From Streptomyces sp. HM190 (lineage in GTDB: Bacteria > Actinomycetota > Actinomycetes > Streptomycetales > Streptomycetaceae), in NCBI RefSeq assembly GCF_009857135.1, contig NZ_CP047318.1, forward strand, positions 6,014,001 through 6,078,000: a stretch of 64,000 bases of DNA. Reading direction: 5' to 3'. Below are positions 40,570-47,865 of this stretch, piece by piece. Position 1 is the stretch's first letter, and each line of letters starts with the position of its first letter. The position numbers and the translations under genes are program-made. The notes under the pieces were generated by a model, which was not told the DNA's origin, searched no databases, and saw only the letters and a program-made list of their open reading frames with translations.

Positions 40570-42344
40570 ACGTCGTCGCCTCCCGGCACGGCATCGGTCA
40601 CGGCGGCCCGGGGGCCCCGGTCCCGGTGGCTCTGGTCGGTCCGGACCTGGAGGGGCCGGGTGACCGCGGCGGGGTCGGCCGCGTCCGCCCGGCCGGCCTC
40701 GGCCTCGGTCGCGCCCAGCGGCAGCCGGACCTCGAACTCCGCCCCGCCCCCGGGCGCCTCCGCCACGGTCAGGGTGCCCCCGTGGCGGCGCGCCGTCTGG
40801 CGGACGAGGGCCAGCCCGAGGCCCCGGCCGCCGGGACCGGACGGTTTCGTGGAGAAGCCGCGCTCGAAGACGGAGTCCCGGTACGCCGGGTCCACGCCCG
40901 CGCCCGTGTCGCTGACCCGCAGCACCAGCACCGGGCCCCGCGCCGGGTCGTCCGGCCCGCCGGCCGGCCCCCGTGCCCCGTCCGTGTACGCCGTCACCGT
41001 CACCCGTGCCCCCGTCGTCCCCTGCGCGGCGTCCACCGCGTTGTCGATGAGATTGCCCAGCACCGTCACCAGGTCCCGCGCCGGGAGGGACCGCGGGAGC
41101 AGACCGTCGTCGATGCGGCTGTCCTGCGACACCACCAGTTCCACGCCCCGCTCGTTCGCCTGTGCCGTCTTCCCCAGCAACAGCGCCGCGAGGACCGGCT
41201 CCGTCACAGCGGCCACCACCTGGTCGGTCAGCGCCTGCGCCAGCTCCAGCTCGGCGGTCGCGAAGTCGATCGCCTCGTCGGAGCGGCCCAGTTCGATGAG
41301 GGAGACGACCGTGTGGAGGCGGTTGGCCGCCTCGTGGGCCTGGGAGCGCAGGGCCTGCGTGAAGCCGCGTTCGGAGTTCAACTCACCCATGACGGACTGC
41401 AGTTCGGTCACGTCCCGCAGGGTGACCACGGTGCCCCGGCGCTGCCCGCCCGACACGGGCGAGGTGTTGACGACCAGGACCCGCTCGGCGGTCAGCAGGA
41501 CCTCGTCCACCCGCGGCTCGGACGACAGCAGGACACCCGTCAGCGGCGCCGGCAGGCCCAGGTCCGCCACCGAGCGGCCGATCACGTCCTGCGTCACCCC
41601 CAGCAGTTCCCGCGCGCCGTCGTTGATGAGCGCCACCCGGTACTGGCCGTCCAGCATGAGCAGCCCCTCACGCACGGCGTGCAGCGCGGCCTGGTGGTAG
41701 TCGTGCATGTTGCTCAGCTCGGCGGCGTTCATGTTGTGCGTGTGGCGGCGCAGCCGGGCGTTGACGACGTACGTGCCGACACCGCCGAGGGCGAGCGCCC
41801 CGGCCGCCACCCCGAGCAGGGCCGTCACCTGCCCCTGGACCCGGTCGCTGATCGCCTGCACCTTGATCCCGGCGCTGACCAGGCCGATGACCCGCCCGTC
41901 CTCCTTTATCGGGGTGACCGCGCGCACGGACGGGCCGAGGGTGCCGGTGTAGGTCTCGGTGATGGTGCCGCCCTGCCGCGCCTGCTCGATGTGGCCGACG
42001 AAGCGCCGGCCGATCCGCTCGGGGACGGGGTGCGTCCAGCGGATGCCGTCCGGGGTCATGATCGTCACGAAGTCGACGCCCGCGTGCCGCTGCACCTCGG
42101 TGGCGTACGGCTGGAGCAGCGCGGTCGGATCGTCGGTGTGGATCGCGGCCCGCACCGAGGGCGCGTCGGCGACCGCGGCGGCGACGGCCAGGGCCTGGCG
42201 GCCCGCCGCGTCCTCCGCCTGGCTCCGGTCGCTGACGTACGTGAACAGCGCGCATCCCGCGACGACGACCGCGATCAGCACGGCCTGTACGGCGAACAGC
42301 TGACCGGCCAGGCTGCGGGGTCTGAGGAGGGACGCGACGCGCAT
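40566..42344 (-). CDS. CitA/DcuS-type sensor histidine kinase
   Basis: A 592-residue membrane kinase. TM1 at about 14-36 (LAGQLFAVQAVLIAVVVAGC), an extracytoplasmic sCache/PASp domain (about 40-170) with GVDFVTIMTPDGIRWTHPVPERIG, and TM2 at about 175-200 (ALLGVAAGALALGGVGTYVV). A cytosolic PAS domain (VREGLLMLDGQYRVALINDG) follows, then the H-box SQAHEAANRLHTVVSLIELG, the N-box GNLIDNAVDAAQG, the D-box VSDTGAGVDPAYRDSVFERGF and the G-box GGRGLGLALVRQTARRHGG. The domain order matches kinases that sense citrate or dicarboxylates directly. ATG 42344 is chosen; the frame runs on to 42743 through the hairpin array, which is antisense there. Confidence 0.9.
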   Translation of the reverse strand: MRVASLLRPRSLAGQLFAVQAVLIAVVVAGCALFTYVSDRSQAEDAAGRQALAVAAAVADAPSVRAAIHTDDPTALLQPYATEVQRHAGVDFVTIMTPDGIRWTHPVPERIGRRFVGHIEQARQGGTITETYTGTLGPSVRAVTPIKEDGRVIGLVSAGIKVQAISDRVQGQVTALLGVAAGALALGGVGTYVVNARLRRHTHNMNAAELSNMHDYHQAALHAVREGLLMLDGQYRVALINDGARELLGVTQDVIGRSVADLGLPAPLTGVLLSSEPRVDEVLLTAERVLVVNTSPVSGGQRRGTVVTLRDVTELQSVMGELNSERGFTQALRSQAHEAANRLHTVVSLIELGRSDEAIDFATAELELAQALTDQVVAAVTEPVLAALLLGKTAQANERGVELVVSQDSRIDDGLLPRSLPARDLVTVLGNLIDNAVDAAQGTTGARVTVTAYTDGARGPAGGPDDPARGPVLVLRVSDTGAGVDPAYRDSVFERGFSTKPSGPGGRGLGLALVRQTARRHGGTLTVAEAPGGGAEFEVRLPLGATEAEAGRADAADPAAVTRPLQVRTDQSHRDRGPRAAVTDAVPGGDDV

Positions 42345-42454
42345 GGCAACAGTCTGCACGGACGCGTCAGCGTGAACTAAATGAACGGAAGGGTGACCGC
42401 CCTCACAGAGCGGGAGATAGTCACCCCGTCGGACATGTCCAGCACATGAACGAC

Positions 42455-42650
42455 ACGGGGAGCACGACTCCCGTCCGGGACCCCACACCCGAGCCGCCGG
42501 GAGACCGGTTCCCCCACCCCCCGGGAGCCGCTCCCACCGGGAGCCCCGACTCCCGCCGTCAGGGAACCCGCAGGGTTCCCCTTCTGCCGGGGAACTCGCC
42601 GAGTTCCCCGCCAGGGAGCCCCCACTCCCGCCCCTGGGAGACCGTCTCCC
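42455..42650 (+). repeat. Array of eight short hairpins upstream of the dicarboxylate transporter
   Basis: Eight inverted repeats follow one another at 42455-42474, 42499-42514, 42523-42535, 42539-42554, 42562-42580, 42589-42609, 42614-42629 and 42636-42650. Most have GGGAG...CTCCC stems. Number five is GGGAACCC-GCA-GGGTTCCC, six is GGGGAACTC-GCC-GAGTTCCCC, and eight is GGGAGAC-C-GTCTCCC. Stems change in step on both arms while loops vary, so pairing, not sequence, is kept. From the second unit on they start 16-27 nt apart. The array ends about 70 nt before the transporter start and could act as RNA or as DNA sites for the adjacent regulator. Confidence 0.85.
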
Positions 42651-42718
42651 GCACACCCCCGGACGTGAGCCGCACGCCGGACGACCAGCCGACGACGTCG
42701 TCGACGAGGAGGGCAGCC

Positions 42719-44095
42719 GTGGCCAGCACCACCCATACGGCACCTACCGCACCCGCCAAGCGGGACCGCACGCACTACCTGTACATCGCCGTGATCGTGG
42801 CCGTGGCCCTCGGCATCGCCGTGGGCCTGATCGCCCCCGACTTCGCGGTCGAGCTGAAGCCCATCGGCACCGGCTTCGTGAACCTGATCAAGATGATGAT
42901 CTCGCCGATCATCTTCTGCACGATCGTGCTCGGTATCGGTTCCGTACGGAAGGCCGCCAAGGTCGGTGCGGTCGGCGGCATCGCACTGGTCTACTTCCTG
43001 ATCATGTCGCTGGTCGCCCTCGGCATCGGTCTGGTCGTCGGCAACATCGTCGAGCCCGGCACGGGCCTCGCGGTCACCGACGCGATCAAGGAGACCGGCC
43101 AGGCGCAGGTCTCGCCGGAGGCCAAGGACACCACCGAGTTCCTGCTCGGCATCATCCCGACGACCATCGTCTCCGCGTTCACCGGCGGCGAGGTCCTGCA
43201 GACCCTGCTCGTCGCGCTCCTCGCGGGCTTCGCGCTCCAGGCCATGGGCAACGCCGGCCAGCCGATCCTGCGCGGCATCGAGCACATCCAGCGCCTCGTC
43301 TTCCGCATCCTCGCGATGGTGATGTGGGCCGCCCCGATCGGCGCGTTCGGCGCGATCGCGGCCGTGACCGGCTCGGCCGGCCTGGACGCCCTCAAGAGCC
43401 TCGCCGTGCTGATGATCGGCTTCTACATCACCTGCTTCCTGTTCGTCTTCATCGTGCTCGGCGCGCTGCTGAAGATCGTCGCGGGGCTGAACATCTTCAC
43501 GTTCCTCAAGTACCTGGGCCGTGAGTTCCTGCTGATCCTGTCCACCTCCTCCTCCGAGTCCGCGCTGCCGCGCCTCATCGCGAAGATGGAGCACCTGGGT
43601 GTCAGCAAGCCCGTCGTCGGCATCACCGTCCCGACCGGCTACTCCTTCAACCTCGACGGCACCATGATCTACATGACCATGGCGTCCCTGTTCATCGCCG
43701 ACGCCATGGGCACGCCGATGGCCATCGGCGAGCAGGTCGCGCTGCTGCTCTTCCTGCTGGTCGCCTCCAAGGGCGCGGCGGGTGTCACCGGTGCCGGTCT
43801 CGCCACCCTCGCGGGCGGTCTGCAGTCCCACAAGCCCGCGCTGGTGGACGGCGTCGGCCTCATCGTCGGCATCGACCGCTTCATGAGCGAGGCCCGCGCC
43901 CTCACGAACTTCGCGGGCAACGCGGTCGCCACGGTCCTGATCGGCACCTGGACCAAGGAGATCGACAAGGCCCGGGTCGACGAGGTGCTCGCCGGACGCG
44001 CGCCGTTCGACGAGGCGACGCTGCTGGACGACCACGGGGTGGCCGCGCCGGCTGAGGCGGAGCCCGAGGGGGAGAAGCAGCTCGCCAAGGCGTGA
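42719..44095 (+). CDS. Dicarboxylate/amino acid:cation symporter (DctA-like)
   Basis: A 458-residue DAACS/SLC1-family carrier importing C4-dicarboxylates (or Asp/Glu) with Na+ or H+. Family blocks are RTHYLYIAVIVAVALGIAVG, VNLIKMMISPIIFCTIVLGI, the serine-rich re-entrant loop LILSTSSSESALPRLIAKME, TVPTGYSFNLDGTMIYMTMA, LLVASKGAAGVTGAGLATLA and IVGIDRFMSEARALTNFAGNAVAT. GTG 42719 has GAGGAGGG upstream. The open frame extends in phase to an ATG at 42446, adding 91 Pro/Ser/Arg-rich residues made by the hairpin array; this is probably leader, not protein. Regulation by the divergent CitA/CitB-type pair is likely. Confidence 0.92.
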   Translation: MASTTHTAPTAPAKRDRTHYLYIAVIVAVALGIAVGLIAPDFAVELKPIGTGFVNLIKMMISPIIFCTIVLGIGSVRKAAKVGAVGGIALVYFLIMSLVALGIGLVVGNIVEPGTGLAVTDAIKETGQAQVSPEAKDTTEFLLGIIPTTIVSAFTGGEVLQTLLVALLAGFALQAMGNAGQPILRGIEHIQRLVFRILAMVMWAAPIGAFGAIAAVTGSAGLDALKSLAVLMIGFYITCFLFVFIVLGALLKIVAGLNIFTFLKYLGREFLLILSTSSSESALPRLIAKMEHLGVSKPVVGITVPTGYSFNLDGTMIYMTMASLFIADAMGTPMAIGEQVALLLFLLVASKGAAGVTGAGLATLAGGLQSHKPALVDGVGLIVGIDRFMSEARALTNFAGNAVATVLIGTWTKEIDKARVDEVLAGRAPFDEATLLDDHGVAAPAEAEPEGEKQLAKA

Positions 44096-44235
44096 GCGCT
44101 CCCGCGGGGCGCCGGACGGGAACGCCGCGGTGCTGTGAGGCCGGCTCCCGACCGCAGGTCGAGTGCGGCTGGTTGCGCAGTGAGTGCCCCGCGCCCCCGG
44201 GGGGCCCGCGGCCCCAACCGCAGCCCCCTGTGAAC

Positions 44236-44278
44236 CCCGTACGGCCGGGCCCTCCCCCCGTAGACCCGGCCGTACGGG
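44236..44278 (+). terminator. First of two tandem terminators after the transporter
   Basis: CCCCGTACGGCCGGG (44236-44249 region) pairs with CCCGGCCGTACGGG (44265-44278) with a C-rich loop. It lies about 140 nt after the transporter stop. Confidence 0.7.
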
Positions 44279-44308
44279 CACCACCACCGCACAAGCAGGC
44301 CCCCTGCA

Positions 44309-44349
44309 CCGAGCGGCCAGGTCCTCCCCCTGTGGACCTGGCCGCTCGG
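44309..44349 (+). terminator. Second tandem terminator
   Basis: CCGAGCGGCCAGGTCC (44309-44324) pairs perfectly over 16 bp with GGACCTGGCCGCTCGG (44334-44349); loop TCCCCCTGT. It is followed by the pyrimidine tract CTCTTCTCGTTCCTC. It is clearly a diverged copy of the first hairpin, with paired changes on both arms. Confidence 0.75.
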
Positions 44350-44378
44350 CTCTTCTCGTTCCTCTCTTTCCTCTCTTT

Positions 44379-44398
44379 CCTTGACGCCGGGGTCAAGG
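44379..44398 (+). promoter_or_regulatory. MerR-type operator of the merR-trx unit
   Basis: CCTTGAC (44379-44385), GCCGGG, GTCAAGG (44392-44398) is a perfect 7-bp dyad, 14 nt before the ATG. MerR-family regulators bind dyads of this form inside a promoter with a long spacer. The short distance to the start suggests a leaderless or nearly leaderless mRNA. Confidence 0.6.
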
Positions 44399-44412
44399 AT
44401 TAGCGTCGGGTC

Positions 44413-44841
44413 ATGCGCATCGGTGAGCTGGCGGCACGGGCCGGGACCACGACACGGACCTTGCGGTACTACGAGGCGCGCGGGCTGCTGCCCGCGCGAC
44501 GGAGCGGCAACGGGTACCGGTCGTACGACGAGGGCGATCTGCGGCTGCTGCGGCAGATCCGCACGCTGCAGGACTTCGGGTTCGACCTGGAGGAGACGCG
44601 GCCGTTCGTGGAGTGCCTGCGGGCCGGGCACCCGGAGGGCGACTCGTGCCCGGCGTCGCTCGCGGTCTACCGGCGGAAGCTGGACGAGCTGGACGCGCTG
44701 ATCGGCGAGCTGGCGGCCGTACGGGCCAAGGTCGGCGAGCAGTTGGCGAGGGCGGAGTGGGCGCGGGAGCGGCTGGCGGCCGAGGCGGAGGTTCCGGGCG
44801 GTCCGGAGCCGGAGTGCGAACTGGGAGGAGGCGGACTGTGA
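44413..44841 (+). CDS. MerR-family transcriptional regulator
   Basis: A 142-residue regulator. The N-terminal winged helix is MRIGELAARAGTTTRTLRYYEARGLL with wing ARRSGNGYRSYDEGD. The effector part includes ECLRAGHPEGDSCPASLAVY with two Cys near the dimerisation helix, then a long coiled helix (RRKLDELDALIGELAAVRAK) and a Gly-rich end. The Cys pair could sense metal or oxidant. No ribosome-binding site is visible. Its stop overlaps the start of a thioredoxin gene (GTGA, 44838-44841), so the regulator and thioredoxin are co-made. That supports redox sensing, by inference. Confidence 0.9.
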   Translation: MRIGELAARAGTTTRTLRYYEARGLLPARRSGNGYRSYDEGDLRLLRQIRTLQDFGFDLEETRPFVECLRAGHPEGDSCPASLAVYRRKLDELDALIGELAAVRAKVGEQLARAEWARERLAAEAEVPGGPEPECELGGGGL

Positions 44842-45170
44842 TCAGGGCTGCCGGAGTGGCCGAGGTGACGGACGCGGATTTCGCGGCGGAGGTGATCGGG
44901 GCGGAGCTGCCGGTACTGGTGGAGTTCACCGCCGACTGGTGCCCGCCGTGCCGGCAGATGGGGCCGGTGCTGAGCGCCCTCGCGGCGGAGGAGGGGGAGC
45001 GGCTGAAGGTGGTGCAGCTGGACGTGGACACGAGCCCGGAGACCACCAACCACTACCGGGTGCTGTCCATGCCGACCTTCATGGTGTTCAAGGGCGGTGA
45101 GCCGGTGAAGGCGATGGTCGGGGCCCGGCCGAAGCGGCGGCTGCTCGAAGAACTCGCCGACGTACTCTGA
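44838..45170 (+). CDS. Thioredoxin
   Basis: A 110-residue thioredoxin: VTDADFAAEVIGAELPVLVEF, active site TADWCPPCRQMGPVLSALA, cis-Pro in RVLSMPTFMVFKGGEPV. WCPPC, rather than the classical WCGPC, will change the redox potential. It is a cytosolic disulfide reductase, coupled to the MerR gene and followed by a strong terminator, so the two genes form a closed unit. Confidence 0.92.
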   Translation: MIRAAGVAEVTDADFAAEVIGAELPVLVEFTADWCPPCRQMGPVLSALAAEEGERLKVVQLDVDTSPETTNHYRVLSMPTFMVFKGGEPVKAMVGARPKRRLLEELADVL

Positions 45171-45205
45171 CACCGGCGAGACCGGGAGACCGGGGAGACC
45201 GCACG

Positions 45206-45241
45206 GAAAAGCCCCCGAGCAATTGTGCTCGGGGGCTTTTC
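45206..45241 (+). terminator. Strong intrinsic terminator after the thioredoxin gene
   Basis: GAAAAGCCCCCGAGCA (45206-45221) pairs over 16 bp with TGCTCGGGGGCTTTTC (45226-45241). The loop is ATTG. The T-rich 3' arm completes a classical Rho-independent terminator. Confidence 0.88.
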
Positions 45242-45309
45242 TTGCGTATATTGAGCAATTCGCGACTTCAAGAATGAGGAGTCGCAAAGAAGTTCAGTGA
45301 GCACAGTAT

Positions 45310-47601
45310 ATGCGGGCGGGAGTGGAATTGTCAAACACCGGCTTTTCGCACGATGAATTGCGGCGTGAGCAGGAATTCATCGACGCGCTGTACCGGCGGG
45401 TCGACGCGCTGCGCGGTGAGACCGAGGCTTCCGTCACCGACGCGCTGGCGCAGAGCAGCACGCCCAGGCAGGCCCGCCTGGAGCGGGACATCCTGGTCGC
45501 CGAACGCTCGGGCCTGCTGGCCGCCCTGAACGCCGTCGACGGCTCCCTCTGCTTCGGACGGCTCGACCTCGCCGACGGCGGCCTCCACCACATCGGCCGG
45601 ATCGGTCTGCGGGAGGACGACACCGAGCGCACCCCGATCCTCATCGACTGGCGGGCCGACGTCGCCCGCCCCTTCTACCTCGCCACCGGCCACACCCCGA
45701 TGGGGCTGCGCCGCCGCCGGCACATCACCACCGAGGGCCGCCGGGTCACCGCCCTGCACGACGAGATCCTCGACCTCGGTGACGAGACCCGCACCGGGTA
45801 CGAGGACCCCACCGGCGACGCCGTCCTGCTCGCCGCCCTCAACTCGGCCCGCACCGGCCGCATGGGCGACATCGTGCAGACCATCCAGGCCGAGCAGGAC
45901 CGCATCATCCGAGCCCCGCACCAGGGCGTCCTGGTCGTCGAGGGCGGCCCCGGCACCGGCAAGACCGCCGTCGCCCTGCACCGCGCCGCGTACCTGCTGT
46001 ACGAGCAGCGGGACCTCCTCGCCAGGCGTGCCGTCCTCATCGTCGGCCCCAACCCGGCCTTCCTCGGCTACATCGGCGAGGTGCTGCCCTCCCTCGGCGA
46101 GACGGGCGTCCTGCTGTCGACGGTCGGCGAGCTGTTCCCCGGTGTACGGGCCACCGCGACAGACACCCCGGACGCCGCCCGGGTCAAGGGCCGCGCCGAC
46201 ATGGCCGAGGTGCTCGCGGCCGTCGTACGGGACCGGCAGGCGCTGCCCGACCCGGTGATCGCCATCGAGCACGACCGGGAGGTCCTCATGCTCGACGACG
46301 ACCTCGTCCGGGTCGCCCGCGCACGCACCCGCGAGGCGAAGCTGCCCCACAACGCGGCCCGCGAGCACTTCGAGGGCCACATCCTCAACACCCTCACCGA
46401 CATGGTCGCCGAGCGCATCGGCACCGACCCCTACGACGGCTCCAACCTCCTCGACGCCAGCGACATCACCCAGATCCGCGACGAACTCGCGGAGAACCCC
46501 GAGGTGTGGGCCGCCATCGACCGGCTGTGGCCACGGATCACCCCCCGCCGTCTGATCGCCGACTTCCTCGCCGAGCCCGAGCGCTTCCTCCCCGAGGACG
46601 ACGCCGACGCCGTCCGCCGCCCGGTCACCCGCGCCTGGACCGTCGCCGACGTGCCCCTCCTCGACGAGGCCGCCGAACTGCTCGGCGAGGACGACCGCTT
46701 CACGCGGGTCCGAGCCGAACGCGAGCGGGAGACCCGGATCGCGTACGCGCAGGGCGTGCTCGACGTGTCGTACGCGTCCCGCACCTACGAGTTCGAGGAC
46801 AAGGAGGACAGTGACCCCGAGGGCTCCGAGGTGCTGTCCGCGCACGACATCATCGACGCCGAGCGGTTCGCCGAGCGGCACGAGGAGGAGGACCACCGCA
46901 GCGCCGCCGAACGGGCGGCCGCCGACCGGACCTGGGCGTTCGGGCACATCATCGTCGACGAGGCGCAGGAACTGTCGCCGATGGCCTGGCGGCTGCTGAT
47001 GCGCCGCTCCCCGACCCGCTCGATGACCCTCGTCGGCGACCCCGCCCAGACGGCGGAGGCCGCGGGCGTCGGCTCCTGGGCCGACATCCTCGCGCCGTAC
47101 GTCGAGGACCGCTGGAAGCACACCCGGCTCGGCGTCAACTACCGCACCCCCGCCGAGATCATGGACGTCGCGGCCGGCGTCGTCCGCGCCGAGCGGCCTG
47201 ACTTCGAGCCGCCCAGCTCCGTGCGGTCCACGGGCGTACGGCCCTGGGCGCGCCGCGCCGCAACCCGGGACCTGCCCGCCGAGGTCGCCAAGGCCGCCGC
47301 CGAACTCACCCCCGCCGAGGGCCGGCTCGCGGTGATCGCGCCGCGCGCCCTGCACCGGTCGCTCGCGGCCCGCCTCGACGGCGTCACCGCCGGCGCGGAA
47401 CCGGACCTCACCCGGGCCGTCGTCCTCCTCGACCCCCGGCAGGCCAAGGGGCTGGAGTTCGACTCGGTCCTCGTCGTGGAACCCGGGTGGTTCGACACCA
47501 GCGACCTGTACGTGGCGCTGACCCGGGCGACCCAGGCACTCGGCGTCGTCCACACGGAAGCCCTGCCGGGGGCCCTGCGGGAAACACTGGCGGCGGCCTG
47601 A
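45310..47601 (+). CDS. HelD-like RNA polymerase-recycling ATPase
   Basis: A 763-residue UvrD/Rep-like superfamily 1 motor of the HelD type. An N-terminal coiled-coil arm (about 15-75, HDELRREQEFIDALYRRVDA) precedes the split motor. Walker A is GGPGTGKTAVALHR at 212-225. Motif II is IIVDEAQELSPMAW, III MTLVGDPAQTAEAAG, IV LGVNYRTPAEI, V DPRQAKGLEFDSVLVVEP and VI YVALTRATQALGVVH. HelD proteins clear stalled or rifamycin-bound RNA polymerase from DNA, and actinobacterial HelR gives rifampicin tolerance. The 5' region (45242-45309) is AT-rich and shows no obvious rifamycin-associated element. GTG 45322 is an alternative start. Confidence 0.88.
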   Translation: MRAGVELSNTGFSHDELRREQEFIDALYRRVDALRGETEASVTDALAQSSTPRQARLERDILVAERSGLLAALNAVDGSLCFGRLDLADGGLHHIGRIGLREDDTERTPILIDWRADVARPFYLATGHTPMGLRRRRHITTEGRRVTALHDEILDLGDETRTGYEDPTGDAVLLAALNSARTGRMGDIVQTIQAEQDRIIRAPHQGVLVVEGGPGTGKTAVALHRAAYLLYEQRDLLARRAVLIVGPNPAFLGYIGEVLPSLGETGVLLSTVGELFPGVRATATDTPDAARVKGRADMAEVLAAVVRDRQALPDPVIAIEHDREVLMLDDDLVRVARARTREAKLPHNAAREHFEGHILNTLTDMVAERIGTDPYDGSNLLDASDITQIRDELAENPEVWAAIDRLWPRITPRRLIADFLAEPERFLPEDDADAVRRPVTRAWTVADVPLLDEAAELLGEDDRFTRVRAERERETRIAYAQGVLDVSYASRTYEFEDKEDSDPEGSEVLSAHDIIDAERFAERHEEEDHRSAAERAAADRTWAFGHIIVDEAQELSPMAWRLLMRRSPTRSMTLVGDPAQTAEAAGVGSWADILAPYVEDRWKHTRLGVNYRTPAEIMDVAAGVVRAERPDFEPPSSVRSTGVRPWARRAATRDLPAEVAKAAAELTPAEGRLAVIAPRALHRSLAARLDGVTAGAEPDLTRAVVLLDPRQAKGLEFDSVLVVEPGWFDTSDLYVALTRATQALGVVHTEALPGALRETLAAA

Positions 47602-47865
47602 CCGGACGAACCGGGGGACGACGGGCGCGGGGCCCCGCCGGTGCGCCGCCGGCACCGCGCGAGGCGGGGCCCCGCGGCAGCCGGGCCGGGGCCCCCGAAA
47701 AATCGGGGGGCGCACTCGACCGGGCCCGCCCGCACCCAAGGGGGTGCTACCGGTAAGACCAGGTGGAGGCCACCGTCACCACATGTACATCGGGGATCAC
47801 CAAGCCGTAACAGTTCGCTCCATCGTCACTGCTCGTGCAGGTGCCATGCGGTATGCGTGTCGCTC

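Noticed and set aside
45181..45205. GAGACCGGG direct repeats just before the thioredoxin terminator
   Set aside because: They are three short, imperfect copies in a 25-nt stretch; too small to call an element.
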